Positions 47,995-59,954 of a DNA stretch of 64,000 nucleotides are shown here, piece by piece. The position numbers and the translations under genes are program-made. The stretch's first letter is position 1; the number at the start of each line of letters is the position of its first letter. The notes beneath the pieces are model-generated. The model had not been told where the DNA came from, did not search any database, and saw only the letters and a program-made list of their open reading frames with translations. The DNA lies in the NCBI GenBank assembly GCA_030562195.1, contig CM060200.1, positions 2,666,001 through 2,730,000 of the forward strand, written 5' to 3'. Origin of the DNA: Nipponacmea schrenckii (lineage: Eukaryota; Mollusca; Gastropoda; Lottiidae).

Positions 47995-48440
47995 CTACAC
48001 TTGTCATCTACCAACAACCACCTAGTTTGTGATATCAGTTAACTGAAGTGATTGTCATCTACCAACAACTACCTAGTCTGTGATATCAGTTAACTTATCA
48101 TCTACCAACAACTACCTAGTCTGTGATATCAGTTAACTTATCATCTACCAACAATTACCTAGTCTGTGATATCAGTTAACTTGAAAAAAGTGAATCATTA
48201 ACTTGTCATCTACCAACAACTACCTAGTCTGTGATATCAGTTAACTTGTCATCTACCAACAACTACCTAGTGTGTGATATCAGTTAACTTGTCATCTACC
48301 AACAACTACCTAGTCTGTGATATCAGTTAACTTGTCATCTACCAACAACTACCTAGTCTGTGATATCAGTTAACTTGTTATCTACCAACAACTACCTAGT
48401 TTGTAATATCAGTAAACTACCTAGTCTGTAATATCAGTTA
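47995..48440. repeat. 43-bp satellite, about 10 copies
   Basis: Unit CTTGTCATCTACCAACAACT then ACCTAGTCTGTGATATCAGT. First and last copies are diverged. Confidence 0.95.
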
Positions 48441-48744
48441 TTTCTATCTAAACAAATATAAGAAAAAAGTAGGGAGTTTTATTAAAGTTTAACTTTTGAT
48501 AATTTAACCAAAACATTCCCTAATTGGTGAAAGTTAACGAAAGAAATTACCAACAATTTTACCTATTTTTTTGGTTTTTTAAAGTTACTGCAGAAATCAG
48601 TCCCTATGTTAATTTTATAAGTCATTTCATAGAAAAGAAAAAGGGGAAATTTTCGGTAAGGATTATAATAAATAAAAAATTAGGGAAATTTAAAAATGTA
48701 TATAAATTGTAATTTTCAGACCAAAAACTTTTCTTTTCTAATTG
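48441..48744. other. Unique intron sequence
   Basis: Nothing recognised. Confidence 0.4.
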
Positions 48745-49027
48745 GAAAATGAAACAGATAATGAAGTCTGTACTAATAGGTTTAATGAAGCAGTAATGAA
48801 GTCTGTATCTAATGGGAAATGAAGACAGGATAATGAAGTCTGTTCTAAAGGATAACTGAAGACAGGAAATGAAGTCTGTATCTAATAGGATAATGAAGAC
48901 AGGATAATGAAGTCTGTATCTAATAGGATAATGAAGACAGGATAATGAAGTCTGTATCTAATAGGATAATGAAGACAGGATAATGAAGTCTGTATCTAAT
49001 AGGATAATGAAGACAGGATAATGAAGG
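48745..49027. repeat. 38-bp minisatellite, about 7 copies
   Basis: Unit TCTAATAGGATAATGAAGAC then AGGATAATGAAGTCTGTA. Its last copy runs directly into a SINE-A body (AATGAAGGCAGACAATGCC), whose AATGAAGACGGGCAA word resembles the unit. Confidence 0.93.
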
Positions 49028-49125
49028 CAGACAATGCCATGCAGTGTGCAATGAGGCGAATTATATCAGGACTGTGGCACACTCTTTTTTTGCAATTTCC
49101 AAATGACTGACGGTTGCCAGATATT
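49020..49125 (+). repeat. SINE-A fragment
   Basis: GACAATGCCATGCAGTGTGC, TCAGGACTGTGGCA and TTTGCAATTTCCAAATGAC. Confidence 0.75.
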
Positions 49126-50324
49126 GATTTTCTAATGGATAAACATCAATGATAAAAGTTTTATTCAAAACAGAAATTAAATCAAGAGTATGTTATTAGT
49201 ACAAAACTAAGGACAATGGGTATCTTCTGTTTTTTGAAAAAAGCTTAAAGCTAATCTCTGGAATGACATGATCTAGTTTTTGTCCTTTATCATAATGTCA
49301 AGAAGATTACAGGCAAAAAAAATGACCTATTAGAACTCATTATTATCGTTTAATCGAATGAAAGACCAATTATTCTAGTCTATAATAGAATAAAAGACCA
49401 ATTATTCTGGTCTATTGTTATAATTTGATTCAAGCAGTCTGCCTTTAATTCTAAGTCGTTGTGAAGACCTATCAGTCTTAATACATTCTACTTTCATTTT
49501 CATTAAATCCTCTCTCACGATTGCATATTGGAGACTTGATCATTTTCAAACTGAATGCTTTGGAACAGTTCATGTTAATCTTAAGTAAGAAACTTGATGC
49601 TGAGAACTAGACTGTCTGGTATAAGCTTTTGTCTATCCATAGATTAAATCTACTCTCACATATACCTGTATCTCTAAGTTATCAAGACATTGGACCAAAA
49701 TTTTCTTCAAATACCTGTATATAAAACAAAAATTTCAAACCCTTTAACAATTATTTTCACTCAAAAGTTTTAATTTCATTTCAAGATACCTTTATTAATT
49801 CTATTATAAAGGGTTAATTCATACCAAGAATCCTAAATTATACTTCATGTTCTTTTCTCTCAAAATTTTTTAATAAAAATCCAACTACCACAGATCATAC
49901 TAGAATTTCTTTCCACAATTCAGTTTTTTTAGAAATATATCACTCAACACTCTTTCCACAAAAACTCTAAGGTTAAGGCGTGGTGGGAAACCAACAATGC
50001 TGTAAGCTTAGCTCTCATGTTCGCTTGACTTTATCTTTTGAACAATGTTGTTGACCCCTGATTTTCAACAAGGAAAATTCATTGAGAATTCTTCAAAAAC
50101 ATGTTTCACATAACCTTCTCTGATATTATTTAAAGAGAATTTTCTGAATAAAATATAAACCAAGTCTATTAATTAACAAAGTCTAACGAAGTAATTAAGA
50201 TAATTACAGTTTCATCAGTCTTATCTCAATCAAAAACACTTCATTTCACTGAAAACTGAATTGAAATCTCTCAGCAATACACCCATTGGTGTCAAAATAA
50301 AACTTTACTAAACTTTGTTGAGAA
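49126..50324. other. Unique intron sequence
   Basis: AGACCAATTATTCT(A/G)GTCTAT occurs twice near 49363 and 49394. Nothing else. Confidence 0.4.
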
Positions 50325-50480
50325 AATGAAAAAAGGCAAGTCATCGCAGTGTGCAATGCGAGATTTTGACAATACTTCAGCATTAACACTGGACACTCTG
50401 ACATCAAAATGAAAAGGAGGTGAAGACAAGCAACTCAGTACAGTGTGCAATGAGGAAGATTGTACTGTAGTCTAATTCAA
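50325..50480 (+). repeat. Two decayed SINE-A fragments
   Basis: CGCAGTGTGCAATGCGAGAT and ACAGTGTGCAATGAGGAAGA mark two eroded copies in tandem. Confidence 0.5.
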
Positions 50481-50754
50481 ACAAAAAAGCGCTTCTTCAA
50501 TGAGAAATCATTTTCAGATAATTTTATTTAAATTTTGATCAAACAAATCAAGTTGTTAACGTCTATAGAGGTGGGTTGATGAAGTAGATTTGGCGCCAGA
50601 AAAGTGAATTTTATCAGTTTCACTTCTGCACCACAAGTGTAAAAGATAAGCAGCTGTTTGGTGCAGAATGTGCCTGTCTAATAACAAGGTTTTTTTTACA
50701 TTGTGTTGAAGTTTCAGCACGTTCTAGATAATATAAAGGATACACAGTTATACA

Positions 50755-51080
50755 ATCACCTTTATAAAGAGACCACCTTTATCAACAGATCACCTTTATC
50801 AACAGATCACCTTTATTAAGAGACCACCTTTATAAAGAGACCACCTTTATCAACAGACCACCTTTATAAAGAGACCACCTTTATAAAGAGACCACCTTTA
50901 TCAACAGATCACCTTTATAAGAGATCACCTTTATTAAGAGACCACCTTTATAACAGATCACCTTTTTAAAGAGACCACCTTTATAAAGGACCTCTTTATC
51001 AACAGACCACCTTTATTAAGAGACCACCTTTATTAAGAGATCACTTTTATTAACAGATCACCTTTTTAAAGAGCCACCAT
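50755..51080. repeat. 17-bp minisatellite, about 19 copies
   Basis: Unit ACCACCTTTATAAAGAG alternating with ATCACCTTTATCAACAG. Confidence 0.95.
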
Positions 51081-51495
51081 CAATATCACCTGTTTTTGAA
51101 TATTCCTGTAAGTGATTTCTGATACAGGTTCTATTCTGTAATTCTGGTTCCTTCCTGAATATTGAACCCCTGACTCGTCTCCGCGCCCGAAACCGTCAGA
51201 CATTGTACCTTGTTAAACCTTAGTAAATAAACCAGACAATCTGCTATTAGTGATTCTCTCCTAATCTTCTATTCAGTGGACTGAACTCCCTTCCTTCGCC
51301 CTACAGCTAGTATTTAAACTGACAGTTCGATCAATTCCTGTCTTAGCAAAATTTCTCTCTAATTGTACCTTAGTTATTCTAGAAAATGTCCAGTTTTGTG
51401 ACTTGACTAATGCTGTTGAGTGAGTTATATATAACGAAGTACTAATATTGGATGATGTCCTTACCTTCGTTAATTAATATAATCATAATTTAAAC
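51081..51495. other. Unique intron sequence
   Basis: Nothing recognised; a phrase around GTGACTTGACTAATG recurs at 52455. Confidence 0.4.
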
Positions 51496-52118
51496 TATTA
51501 ATCTATTTTAATCGATATGTACACATTAATCTGTTAATCTATTTTAATCGATATGTACACATTAATCTGTTAATCTATTTTAATCGATATGTACACATTA
51601 ATCTGTTAATCTATTTTAATCGATATGTACATATTAATCTGTTAATCTATATGTACATATTAATCTGTTAATCTATTTTAATCTGATTAATCTGTTAATC
51701 TATATGTACATATTAATCTGTTAATCTATTTTAATCATATGTACAATTAATCTATTAATCTATTTTAATCGATATGTACATATTAATCTGTTAATCTATA
51801 TGTACACATTAATCTGTTAATCTATATGTACATATTAATCTGTTAATCTATATGTACATATTAATCTGTTAATCTATTTTAATCGATATGTACATATTAA
51901 TCTGTTAATCTATTTTAATCGATATGTACATATTAATCTGTTTTTTAATCTATATGTACATATTAATCTGTTAATCTATTTTAATCGATATGTACACATT
52001 AATCTGTTAATCTATTTTAATCTATATGTACATATTAATCTGTTTTTTAAACTATATGTACATATTAATCTGTTAATCTATTTTAATCTATATGTACATA
52101 TTAATCTGTTAATCTTGT
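51496..52118. repeat. Composite minisatellite, about 35-bp and 22-bp units
   Basis: TTAATCTGTTAATCTATTTT then AATCGATATGTACACA, with shorter units lacking the TTTTAATCGA part. Confidence 0.94.
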
Positions 52119-53124
52119 AATTAATTAAAGAAGAGTTGTATAATAAAGAAGTATTTAATCAGTTATATATAGACATCACTTTGTCCAGTGATGTGTCTGG
52201 CATATAGAAGTTTTGTTAAGCCCAACTAGCTGTTGGAATTTAGTAATTGTTATGTTGTATATTTTTATTGTTTATTTTGTATCATTTATTTTCATTTAGT
52301 CATTCAAATAAACGGCAGTATCACACTCAATCTGGTTCTGATTTGTTTTGGGAGAGGGTGAAGGAGGATAAACACAAAAATAATAAATTTGAGATGAATT
52401 ATTTCTATATCAATAAGCACTATTTGATATAATTTTAATTCAAATGTCCATGTTTGTGACTTGACTAATGTTGACTGAGTTATATGTAAATCACAAGTAA
52501 TAAATTTTAGATAAAAATATTAACCATGTCCTTATCATTGATAATTCAACCCCTGTGCCTGTGCCGATGCTTTCGTACTTTTGTCATTAGTACAAAGTTA
52601 CAAACTTGACTCCCAATCACTAAGTGGTATTAGGTGTTCTGAGTTAAAGTATGTTTTCGGACTGAAGTTTTGTTATATGGACAGACAATAACCGTGATCT
52701 TAACAGAGGTCATTGGCGCTGATTAATCGGCAGAATTTAGTTCAGAAATCTTTGTTTACAAGTGATTTGATCTTGATTATCAATAAAATAAAGGATAATC
52801 TAATTGGCAATAAGTAATTAAGATGACTTGATGTTGAGTTATACTGATTTGTTCAGTCTTGAAATTCTGCTTAAAACCAAATATCAGAATACTTAGTTTT
52901 TTTAAAACACGTATAAGAAGAAAATCAATCGGGACCAGAAAATAATGTTGGATTTCACAAATGTCCGATTACTCAAGAGTATACTAAACTAAACAAATGA
53001 TGTAAAGAAACAACACTCTAACTGACTACACTACGGTCTGCCCTCTTATTTACACACAGAAGAAATCTTTTGATGATCGGGACCTTATCTTTCCTTGTCT
53101 TTCTCTGTTAATCTCTGACACAGT
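52119..53124. other. Unique intron sequence
   Basis: No exon or element recognised. Confidence 0.4.
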
Positions 53125-53470
53125 ATAATGAAATGAAATGAATTGAGTTTTACATCCTACTCTTCAGTAAATTATGGGCTAATAAAGACTGAAGTATAAT
53201 GAAATGAAATGAATGGAGTTTTACATCCTACTCTTCAGTAAATTATGGGCTAATAAAGACTGAACTAATAATGTAAATGAAATGAATGGAGTTTTACATC
53301 CTACTCTTCAGTAAATTATGGGCTTATAAAGACTGAACTAATAATGTAAATGAAATGAATGGAGTTTTACATCCTACTCTTCAGTAAATTATGGGCTTAT
53401 AAAGACTGAACTAATAATGTAAATGAAATGAATGGAGTTTTACACCTGCACCTTATGGGCTAATGAAGAT
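53125..53470 (+). repeat. About 72-bp satellite made from the SINE-A head, 5 copies
   Basis: Each unit is GAAATGAATGGAGTTTTACA, TCCTACTCTTCAGTAAATTA, GGGCTAATAAAGACTGAA plus a short AT linker, i.e. the first part of SINE-A. The last copy keeps TTATGGGCTAATGAAGAT. Copies share CAGTAAA where SINE-A has CTGCACC or CTCAACC. Confidence 0.92.
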
Positions 53471-53724
53471 TTACAATAATTAAATTCAGTTAGAAAAATA
53501 CTATTGGATTCAACGAAAACCTGAAACTTGTTAAAATAAATCTCGTACTTGACTTCATTAACAGAGCTAATTAACCATTTTGACAGCTTCAATGATTATG
53601 ACAAGTTTTACGAAGTTAAAAAATTTAACAAGCCACGTTTTTTTTATCTTTTAACAACCATCATTATTACATAACATATCTTTCTCATTAGGAAAATAAC
53701 GACTAAATAACATCAATAATAATT

Positions 53725-53830
53725 CAAATGAAATGGAGTTTATTGTCCTTCTTATCTTTGCCTAATGGGGCTAATCATGATAGGAAATGACATGCAGTGT
53801 GACATTTGCCAGGACAACCTTGACTCACAA
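53725..53830 (+). repeat. SINE-A fragment
   Basis: AAATGAAATGGAGTTTATTG, GGGGCTAATCATGATAGG, ACATGCAGTGTGACATTTGC. Confidence 0.75.
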
Positions 53831-54349
53831 CGAGCTCACAAGACCTTCAGCTTACCTGGTCATGGCACTCTCCATAAAATTAACAGTGAAACAAACCTTC
53901 AGAAGAATGATAATATATTGACATGGTATACCCAATACCCGATATATGGTTTTATTACATACAATTCAGCTAAACCCACTAAACTTAATGATACAACTTA
54001 GCCCACAATATTTGGTTTTGTAGATGTGGAAATGAAAACAAAACATCTGTAATGACTGATTGGATTTGATTGGCTGAGATTAACTAGAAAGATCCTAGGT
54101 CTAATTTTGATTGGACAATATAAAGCTATGAATATGTAAATTTTTTCACTTGTATTACCACAATCTTGATAAAGTATGATAAATGTGAGTATGGTTTTGT
54201 ATGATGATTTTTTTATAGAATCTGATTTGACAGTAACTGAAAACTACAACATTTAAATGATAATGTAAAATGTTCCAACGTAGTGGAAACTTATGTCAAT
54301 GGATGAATAAATGCAAATATAAATGAGGCAATAAAGTTAATTAGCTTAC
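53831..54349. other. Intron sequence downstream of e3
   Basis: GATTGGATTTGATTGGCTGA and TTTTGATTGGACAATATAA may be a very diverged fold-back copy. Nothing else. Confidence 0.35.
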
Positions 54350-54435
54350 CTGTCCTAGAGTCGATTCCAAAGTTTTAATTTCACGAAGTTTCAAAAGTTC
54401 GTCACTGATACCACGTAAACTGTTCAAACTGCCTT
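54350..54435 (-). CDS. Exon e3, helical segment
   Basis: 86 bp (two split-codon bases plus 28 codons, ending in phase 0). It encodes GSLNSLRGISDELLKLREI followed by a short tail ending TLGQ, predicted helical by eye. Acceptor ATTACAG, donor GTAAGC. It precedes the 26.9-kb repeat-filled intron. Because it ends in phase 0 it can join either e4 or e5 without a frame change. Confidence 0.8.
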
Positions 54436-54924
54436 CTGTAATATAAATGATATATCACTGATATTACACGATGGTGTATCAACACAGGTTCTAGCGGCTG
54501 AAATCTGGTTCGATTTCTTCACTACCTCGTCCTTGATATTTTTAATAGAAAAATAATCCTCTCGGTAAATATTCACGTTTTCTCACACAAAGAACAAAAA
54601 CCGATAAAAAACCGGAGGAACGAAACAATATCCTAGTCTAATCCAAGTTTTCGAAGGAGACTTTAAGTTATATTGATCCACAAGTTCTGATATGCCAGAA
54701 ATAAAACGCCTGTTAGTATAGAAACAGATGTTGATAAGACGAGAAATGGTTTGTGTATGACAGAGGGAATGAATGAAAGATGTTAAAAAGAAAAAGCTAG
54801 TAATGTAATGGCAGCATGGAGTGGAGTAGAGTCCGTTCTCAACAACCAATGAATCATAACCTCATAGTCTATATATAGATATCTTGTTTTATAATATTAC
54901 TCAGATTTTAATTCATAGTTAAAT

Positions 54925-55140
54925 AACATCAGGGATGCTGATATTTGTATTGATATTGATAATCACTTAACCAGTCATGTCTGATTAAAAAATAAAAAAA
55001 TACCGTGTTTAAATATTACTATTAAAAATATTGTTTTAAGATTATATTATTATATTATTCAATGCTCATCAGCTCAGGGATATTGATATTGATAATTATG
55101 TTGATTTTGCCAGTCATGTCTGACTTGATAATGAAAAAGG
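54925..55140 (+). repeat. Two relatives of the hAT-like MITE at 13404
   Basis: CAGGGATGCTGATATTTG ... CCAGTCATGTCTGATT and CAGGGATATTGATATTGA ... GCCAGTCATGTCTGACTT, both in the same order as the 13404 element's left half. Confidence 0.5.
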
Positions 55141-56850
55141 TTGGTTTCATAACTCTAGTAGGACCATATATTATAAAAAAATATCAAACATTAATATTTG
55201 ATGAATGATAAAAAGGCCTGGCTTCCAAGTTCAATCTTTCATTATCCTGGAAAATGTTTCCAAAATAGTTTCTTTTCTATGAAATTTAAAATTTTAGTGG
55301 GAAAATCAAAGAATGGGAAAACCAAAATAGTAAATAGTTCAGTATTTAAAAATAATTGTAGAATAATAAAACGCCACCAGTAAATCAACCTTTAAAGGAA
55401 ACAAAACTTCTCAATTAAACCACGAAAAATAGAAATTTTCCCCATAAATCTAGTTTCTAATAATGTTTGATAATGTTAGAAACTAATCCTGATTGAAGTC
55501 AACGAAGGACACGGAAAAGAATTTGCCCCGACTAAATTCAGGAATAATAAGAGATGATAAATAATTAAAGATAGAAGAATGGTGTGTGACATGCAATATT
55601 AAAACTCATTTTAAATAATTAATATTTAAACTAGAGGGCCTTTTCTTCGATTAGTCTAAACTTTCCATTATAGTTCTATTTTAAAATATAAGATCTCATC
55701 AAAATTAATGATCACAGAAATCAATGAAGACCGACAGACTGGCGGACAGGGGTGACGACAATAAAAAAAGGACAAAAAGATCCATCTTAAATTTGGTTAA
55801 TAAGAGTATATATTCATCAGTTAGACTTACCATGTGTCATGACTAAATAATACAATCTCTATATAACATGATATATCTATTAAACTAAGTAATTATTGAA
55901 AAATCTTTTAGCGTGTTTCGAAACTACTAAGTCTAATGACTTAGTTTTATAGATTTATTAGATTATAGAGGGATTCTGTTGTATAATTTTGACACCAGGT
56001 AAGTCCCTGATAAACAAAAACTCATTTTGGCCAAGTTTACAATTTTCAATATTTTGGTCATCCTAAGAGATAGTATCCCTTTAACATTATATAACTAAAT
56101 ACCACAAATTGTTTAATACATCTGTCTAATATTTTGGTCATCCTAAGAGATAGTATCCCTGTAATTTAACTATTACCACAGAGTAATACACTGCAGTTTA
56201 TAACATGATTGGTAAATAGTAGTATCAGTATCCCTGTTTTAAAGATAGCTTGCCAGGCAATGGTAATATACGCCCACTGGCAGCATTGAATTTGAAATAT
56301 AAATTGAGCCATAATTAAAAAAACATTCATTGAATTTTTTTTCAATGCCATTGCTCGCACCAAATTTCACCAAAATCCTTTGGAACTTGCAGCTTCTATG
56401 TACGCACAATACCATTTTGATGCAATTTTATAAACTCAAAACCTCAATAACTTGATAACTCAAAAACTGTTCATGGAAATTTATAGCTTCTATAGTGTCG
56501 ACAACAAATGTTGATGAATCGACAGACAGACGGACAGGGGCGACGACATATTCATGTGGGTGTATGAAAGACAATATACGTCCACATATTCATGTGTGTG
56601 TATAAAAACAATTTAATTCAGCCTAACTAAGTCTCTGTAATTAGCTTAGCGATTACTAATTGTATCATGTTTATACTAATGGTATTAAAATTAAACCATA
56701 GATATTAAAATCAATATGTTATTGATGAAATACTGTGTACCTCGCCCACTAAACAATCAGTATTAGACAGGAATAGATCTCATACACCTTAATTCCTGCC
56801 TGCAAATAAACTTTTTAAACTTATCATTTTACAATTGTATAATAATTATA
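55141..56850. other. Intron 2 sequence with small duplications
   Basis: A 29-base phrase with GGTCATCCTAAGAGATAGTA occurs at 56056 and 56135. GACAGACGGACAGGGGCGAC near 56523 resembles CGACAGACTGGCGGACAGGG near 55732. No exon. Confidence 0.45.
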
Positions 56851-56854
56851 GCAC

Positions 56855-57808
56855 AGTTTTCATGACTTAACCTATTTATCCGCCAAGTTACAATCAAATT
56901 TATTCAAAAGATGGTATCAAATATATACTAAACATATAGACCTTCTTGAACAGCCAAAAGAACAGATAATCTGGAATAATATAAATATCTTGATAAATAA
57001 GAAAACAGTTTATAACGCAGAATTATCAAAAACCCTTGTATATGTAAAAGATTTAAACACAGAAAAAAATATCTTACCTAAAACAGTTATTTTGTTAAAC
57101 GGTCTTAAAAAAGCATCAATTAAATTTACTCAAGGTCAAGAATCTGATACTAACATTAGAATAAAACCAATAGATAGTATAAATAAAAATTTATTGAATC
57201 TATATAATGTAGGAATTGAAAAAATTACAGCCAAAATAATTTATACGAAATATATTGAAACGTTATACGTAAAACCAAAGTGTATTGAAAAATGGGAACA
57301 AGATCTGGACCAGGAAATTGATGATAAATTTTTTGAAAAAATATGTAAGCGGATTTACGAAGTCTGTCAAAATATAAAAATACGTAATTTTGAATTTAAA
57401 TACCTACATAAAATAGCCTACACAAATATTAAATTATTTAAAATGGGAATTAAAAATAATACTATGTGCGATTTCTGTTTTTCTAACTTGGAAACTGTAC
57501 AACATCTTTTCATATCATGCACAGAATCTCAAGTAATTTGGAATCATTTTAATAATATTCTGGAAAAGAACTCAATAGATATAGATTTAAAAACAATAAC
57601 CAAACATTTAGGCTATTATGAAGAGGCAAAGATACCATTATCACTATGGCATTTCATAAACCATTGTATTATTTTAACAAAATATTATATTTTTAAGACA
57701 AAATTTTCTGAAAAATCTTTAGATCTTAATGAGTATCAACTCTATCTACTCAAAAATGCAAACATTGAAAGCCGATATTCAGAAAACAATATGGAAATAT
57801 CTATATAA
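56855..57808 (+). mobile_element. 5'-truncated LINE, 3' end of the reverse transcriptase ORF
   Basis: An open frame runs from about 56855 (just after an in-frame TAG) to the TAA at 57806-57808, over 310 codons; the listed start at 56990 is an internal TTG. It carries CDFCFSNLETVQHLFISC, the C-X2-C-X8-H-X4-C signature of the zinc-knuckle (zf-RVT) region after the RT of non-LTR elements, followed by VIWNHF. Polymerase and endonuclease parts are absent, so it is a dead-on-arrival copy, but with no stop codons in it, so young. Clade not assignable from this part. Confidence 0.8.
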
Positions 57809-57937
57809 CGTAATATAGACATTTAAAGTTTAATATCATCATAAATATTATAACATCTTACATTGACTGATATCCTATCCTTAACCACCTGCATATTGTT
57901 ATCTTTAAGTTACAAGCAATATTTTCTAATCTTGATC

Positions 57938-58335
57938 AGTGTGTGGCTGTAAATAAGTCATATATTCTCATTATTCCAGTCACCTCAGTTGTAAATAGGA
58001 TTCCATCCAACCCAGTTGTGTAAATGGGTAGAAAAAGTCATCTTTATTACTTATTATTCTAGTCCACACAGCTGTAATTGGATACTGAATAAGTCATCTT
58101 TCCTCATTATTCTAGTCCATGCAGCTGTAAATTGGTACAGAATAAGTCATCTTTATTCATTATTCCAGTCAACCCAGCTGTAAATTGGTACAGAATAAGT
58201 CATCTTTCCTCATTATTCCAGTCAACCCAGCTGTAAATTGGTACTGAATAAGTCATCTTTACTCATAATTCCAGTCAACCCAGTTGTGTAAATGGGTACT
58301 GAATAAGTCATCTTTCCTCATTATTCCATTTTACC
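57938..58335 (-). repeat. 53-bp satellite, about 7 copies (inverted relative to 43690-44108)
   Basis: Reverse complement of the unit at 43.7 kb: TCATCTTTCCTCATTATTCC, AGTCAACCCAGCTGTAAATT, GGTACTGAATAAG. Confidence 0.93.
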
Positions 58336-58369
58336 AAACTTTAAATGGAAAAGCTTAATGAATAAGTCA

Positions 58370-58560
58370 AAAGAGATTTTGCCAGGACTGCAGCATTAGC
58401 TTATCTAGACTGCTATACAACTGTCAATGGGAACTTTAACTTTCAGATTGACTGTACAGCCTGTAGCACTTGACACCTCAGTTTATTGTCCTATTAGAAA
58501 GACAAGCCTATTATATCCTGCCAGTCAGGGCTGTAAAAACAAAAGTTATTAGACTTATGG
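58370..58560 (+). repeat. SINE-A fragment, 3' half
   Basis: GATTTTGCCAGGACTGCAGC, CATTAGCTTATC, TACAGCCTGTAGCACTTGAC, CCTCAGTTTATTGTCC. Confidence 0.75.
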
Positions 58561-59394
58561 TGAGGTTGAGCCATGCACTGTCAGGTGAGTCTGGAGACTC
58601 ACTGGACTACCAGGGCATATCCTTCAAACAAGACAGACAGGGCAGCCAAGTTGTCTCCCTTTAGAAACACCTCTCGTTTGAGGCTGATAAGTTTATTGAT
58701 TTACTAGACATAATGGATTAAAGACCTCCCTTCCCGGAAGGAAAACACCTTTAAGATATTCCTGATTAATTAAGACACATAGTTAATTAGTATTTAAGAG
58801 GATAACGAACTAATTATGCCTTCCAGATATGGATAAAGTTCTCTCACAAGGTAATTACACTAAACCTGATTTGAGCCACTAAGAGATCAATGTTTAAAAC
58901 ATTCTGTATTGACTTAAAACTGTGTCATTTACAAAGGAAAACAACTAGACACTTTTGTATGTTAGTTCTTCTGACCTGCTCTCAAAAACAGAACAAACAC
59001 AGTCCAAAAGTGAGGTTATATTTTGGAGAACCAGACACCTGTTTCTTCATAAAAAAACCAACAAAAAAAATCGAAATTCATTAGAAATCAATTTAAAGCT
59101 ATATCTATCCTATGATATTACAATGCAAATAAACAATGACTATTTATACAGCTGGTAGTAAGATTCTTTTTCTAATTTCGTTACAGCTTTAAACACTAAT
59201 AATAACAAGGCTATCAAATTTTTACTGATTTTTCTGTTTTTTACATACAAATATCGGCTTAAATTACTCTTTTCTATAAATGTTCTATTTCTTCTGAAAC
59301 AATTGTAAAATCAGATAGACCTGTAAGTGGCATAATAACAATGGAAATATAATTTATAACATTTCTACATTATTTCTAAATACAGTTTTTACAG
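58561..59394. other. Unique intron sequence
   Basis: No exon or element recognised. Confidence 0.4.
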
Positions 59395-59954
59395 GATATA
59401 TATAGATACACTACTTCTAGGTTTATTACATACTACATTTCAAAAAACAAGATATATAGATATACTACTTCTTGGTTTATTACATAGTATATTTCTAAAC
59501 ACAAGATATATAGATATACTACTTCTTGGTTTATTACATAGTATGTTTCTAAACACAAGATATATAGATATACTACTTCTAGGTTTATTACATACTACAT
59601 TTCTAAACACAAGATATATAGATATACTACTTCTAGGTTTATTACATAGTATATTTCTAAACACAAGATATATAGATATACTACTTCTAGGTTTATTACA
59701 TAGTATGTTTCAAAACACAAGATATATAGATATACTACTTCTAGCTATATTACATACTACGTTTCAAAATACAAGATATATAGATATACTACTTCTAGGT
59801 TTATTACATACTACATTTCTAAACACAAGATATATAGATATACTACTTCTAGCTATATTACATACAACATTTATAAACACAAGATATATATATATATATA
59901 CTACTTCTAGGTTTATTACATACTACATTTCTAAACACAAGATATATAGATATA
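59395..59954 (+). repeat. 54-bp satellite, about 10 copies
   Basis: Unit AGATATATAGATATACTACT then TCTAGGTTTATTACATACTA and CATTTCTAAACACA. Broken at 59954 by the element at 59955-60738 and continued at 60741. Confidence 0.96.
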
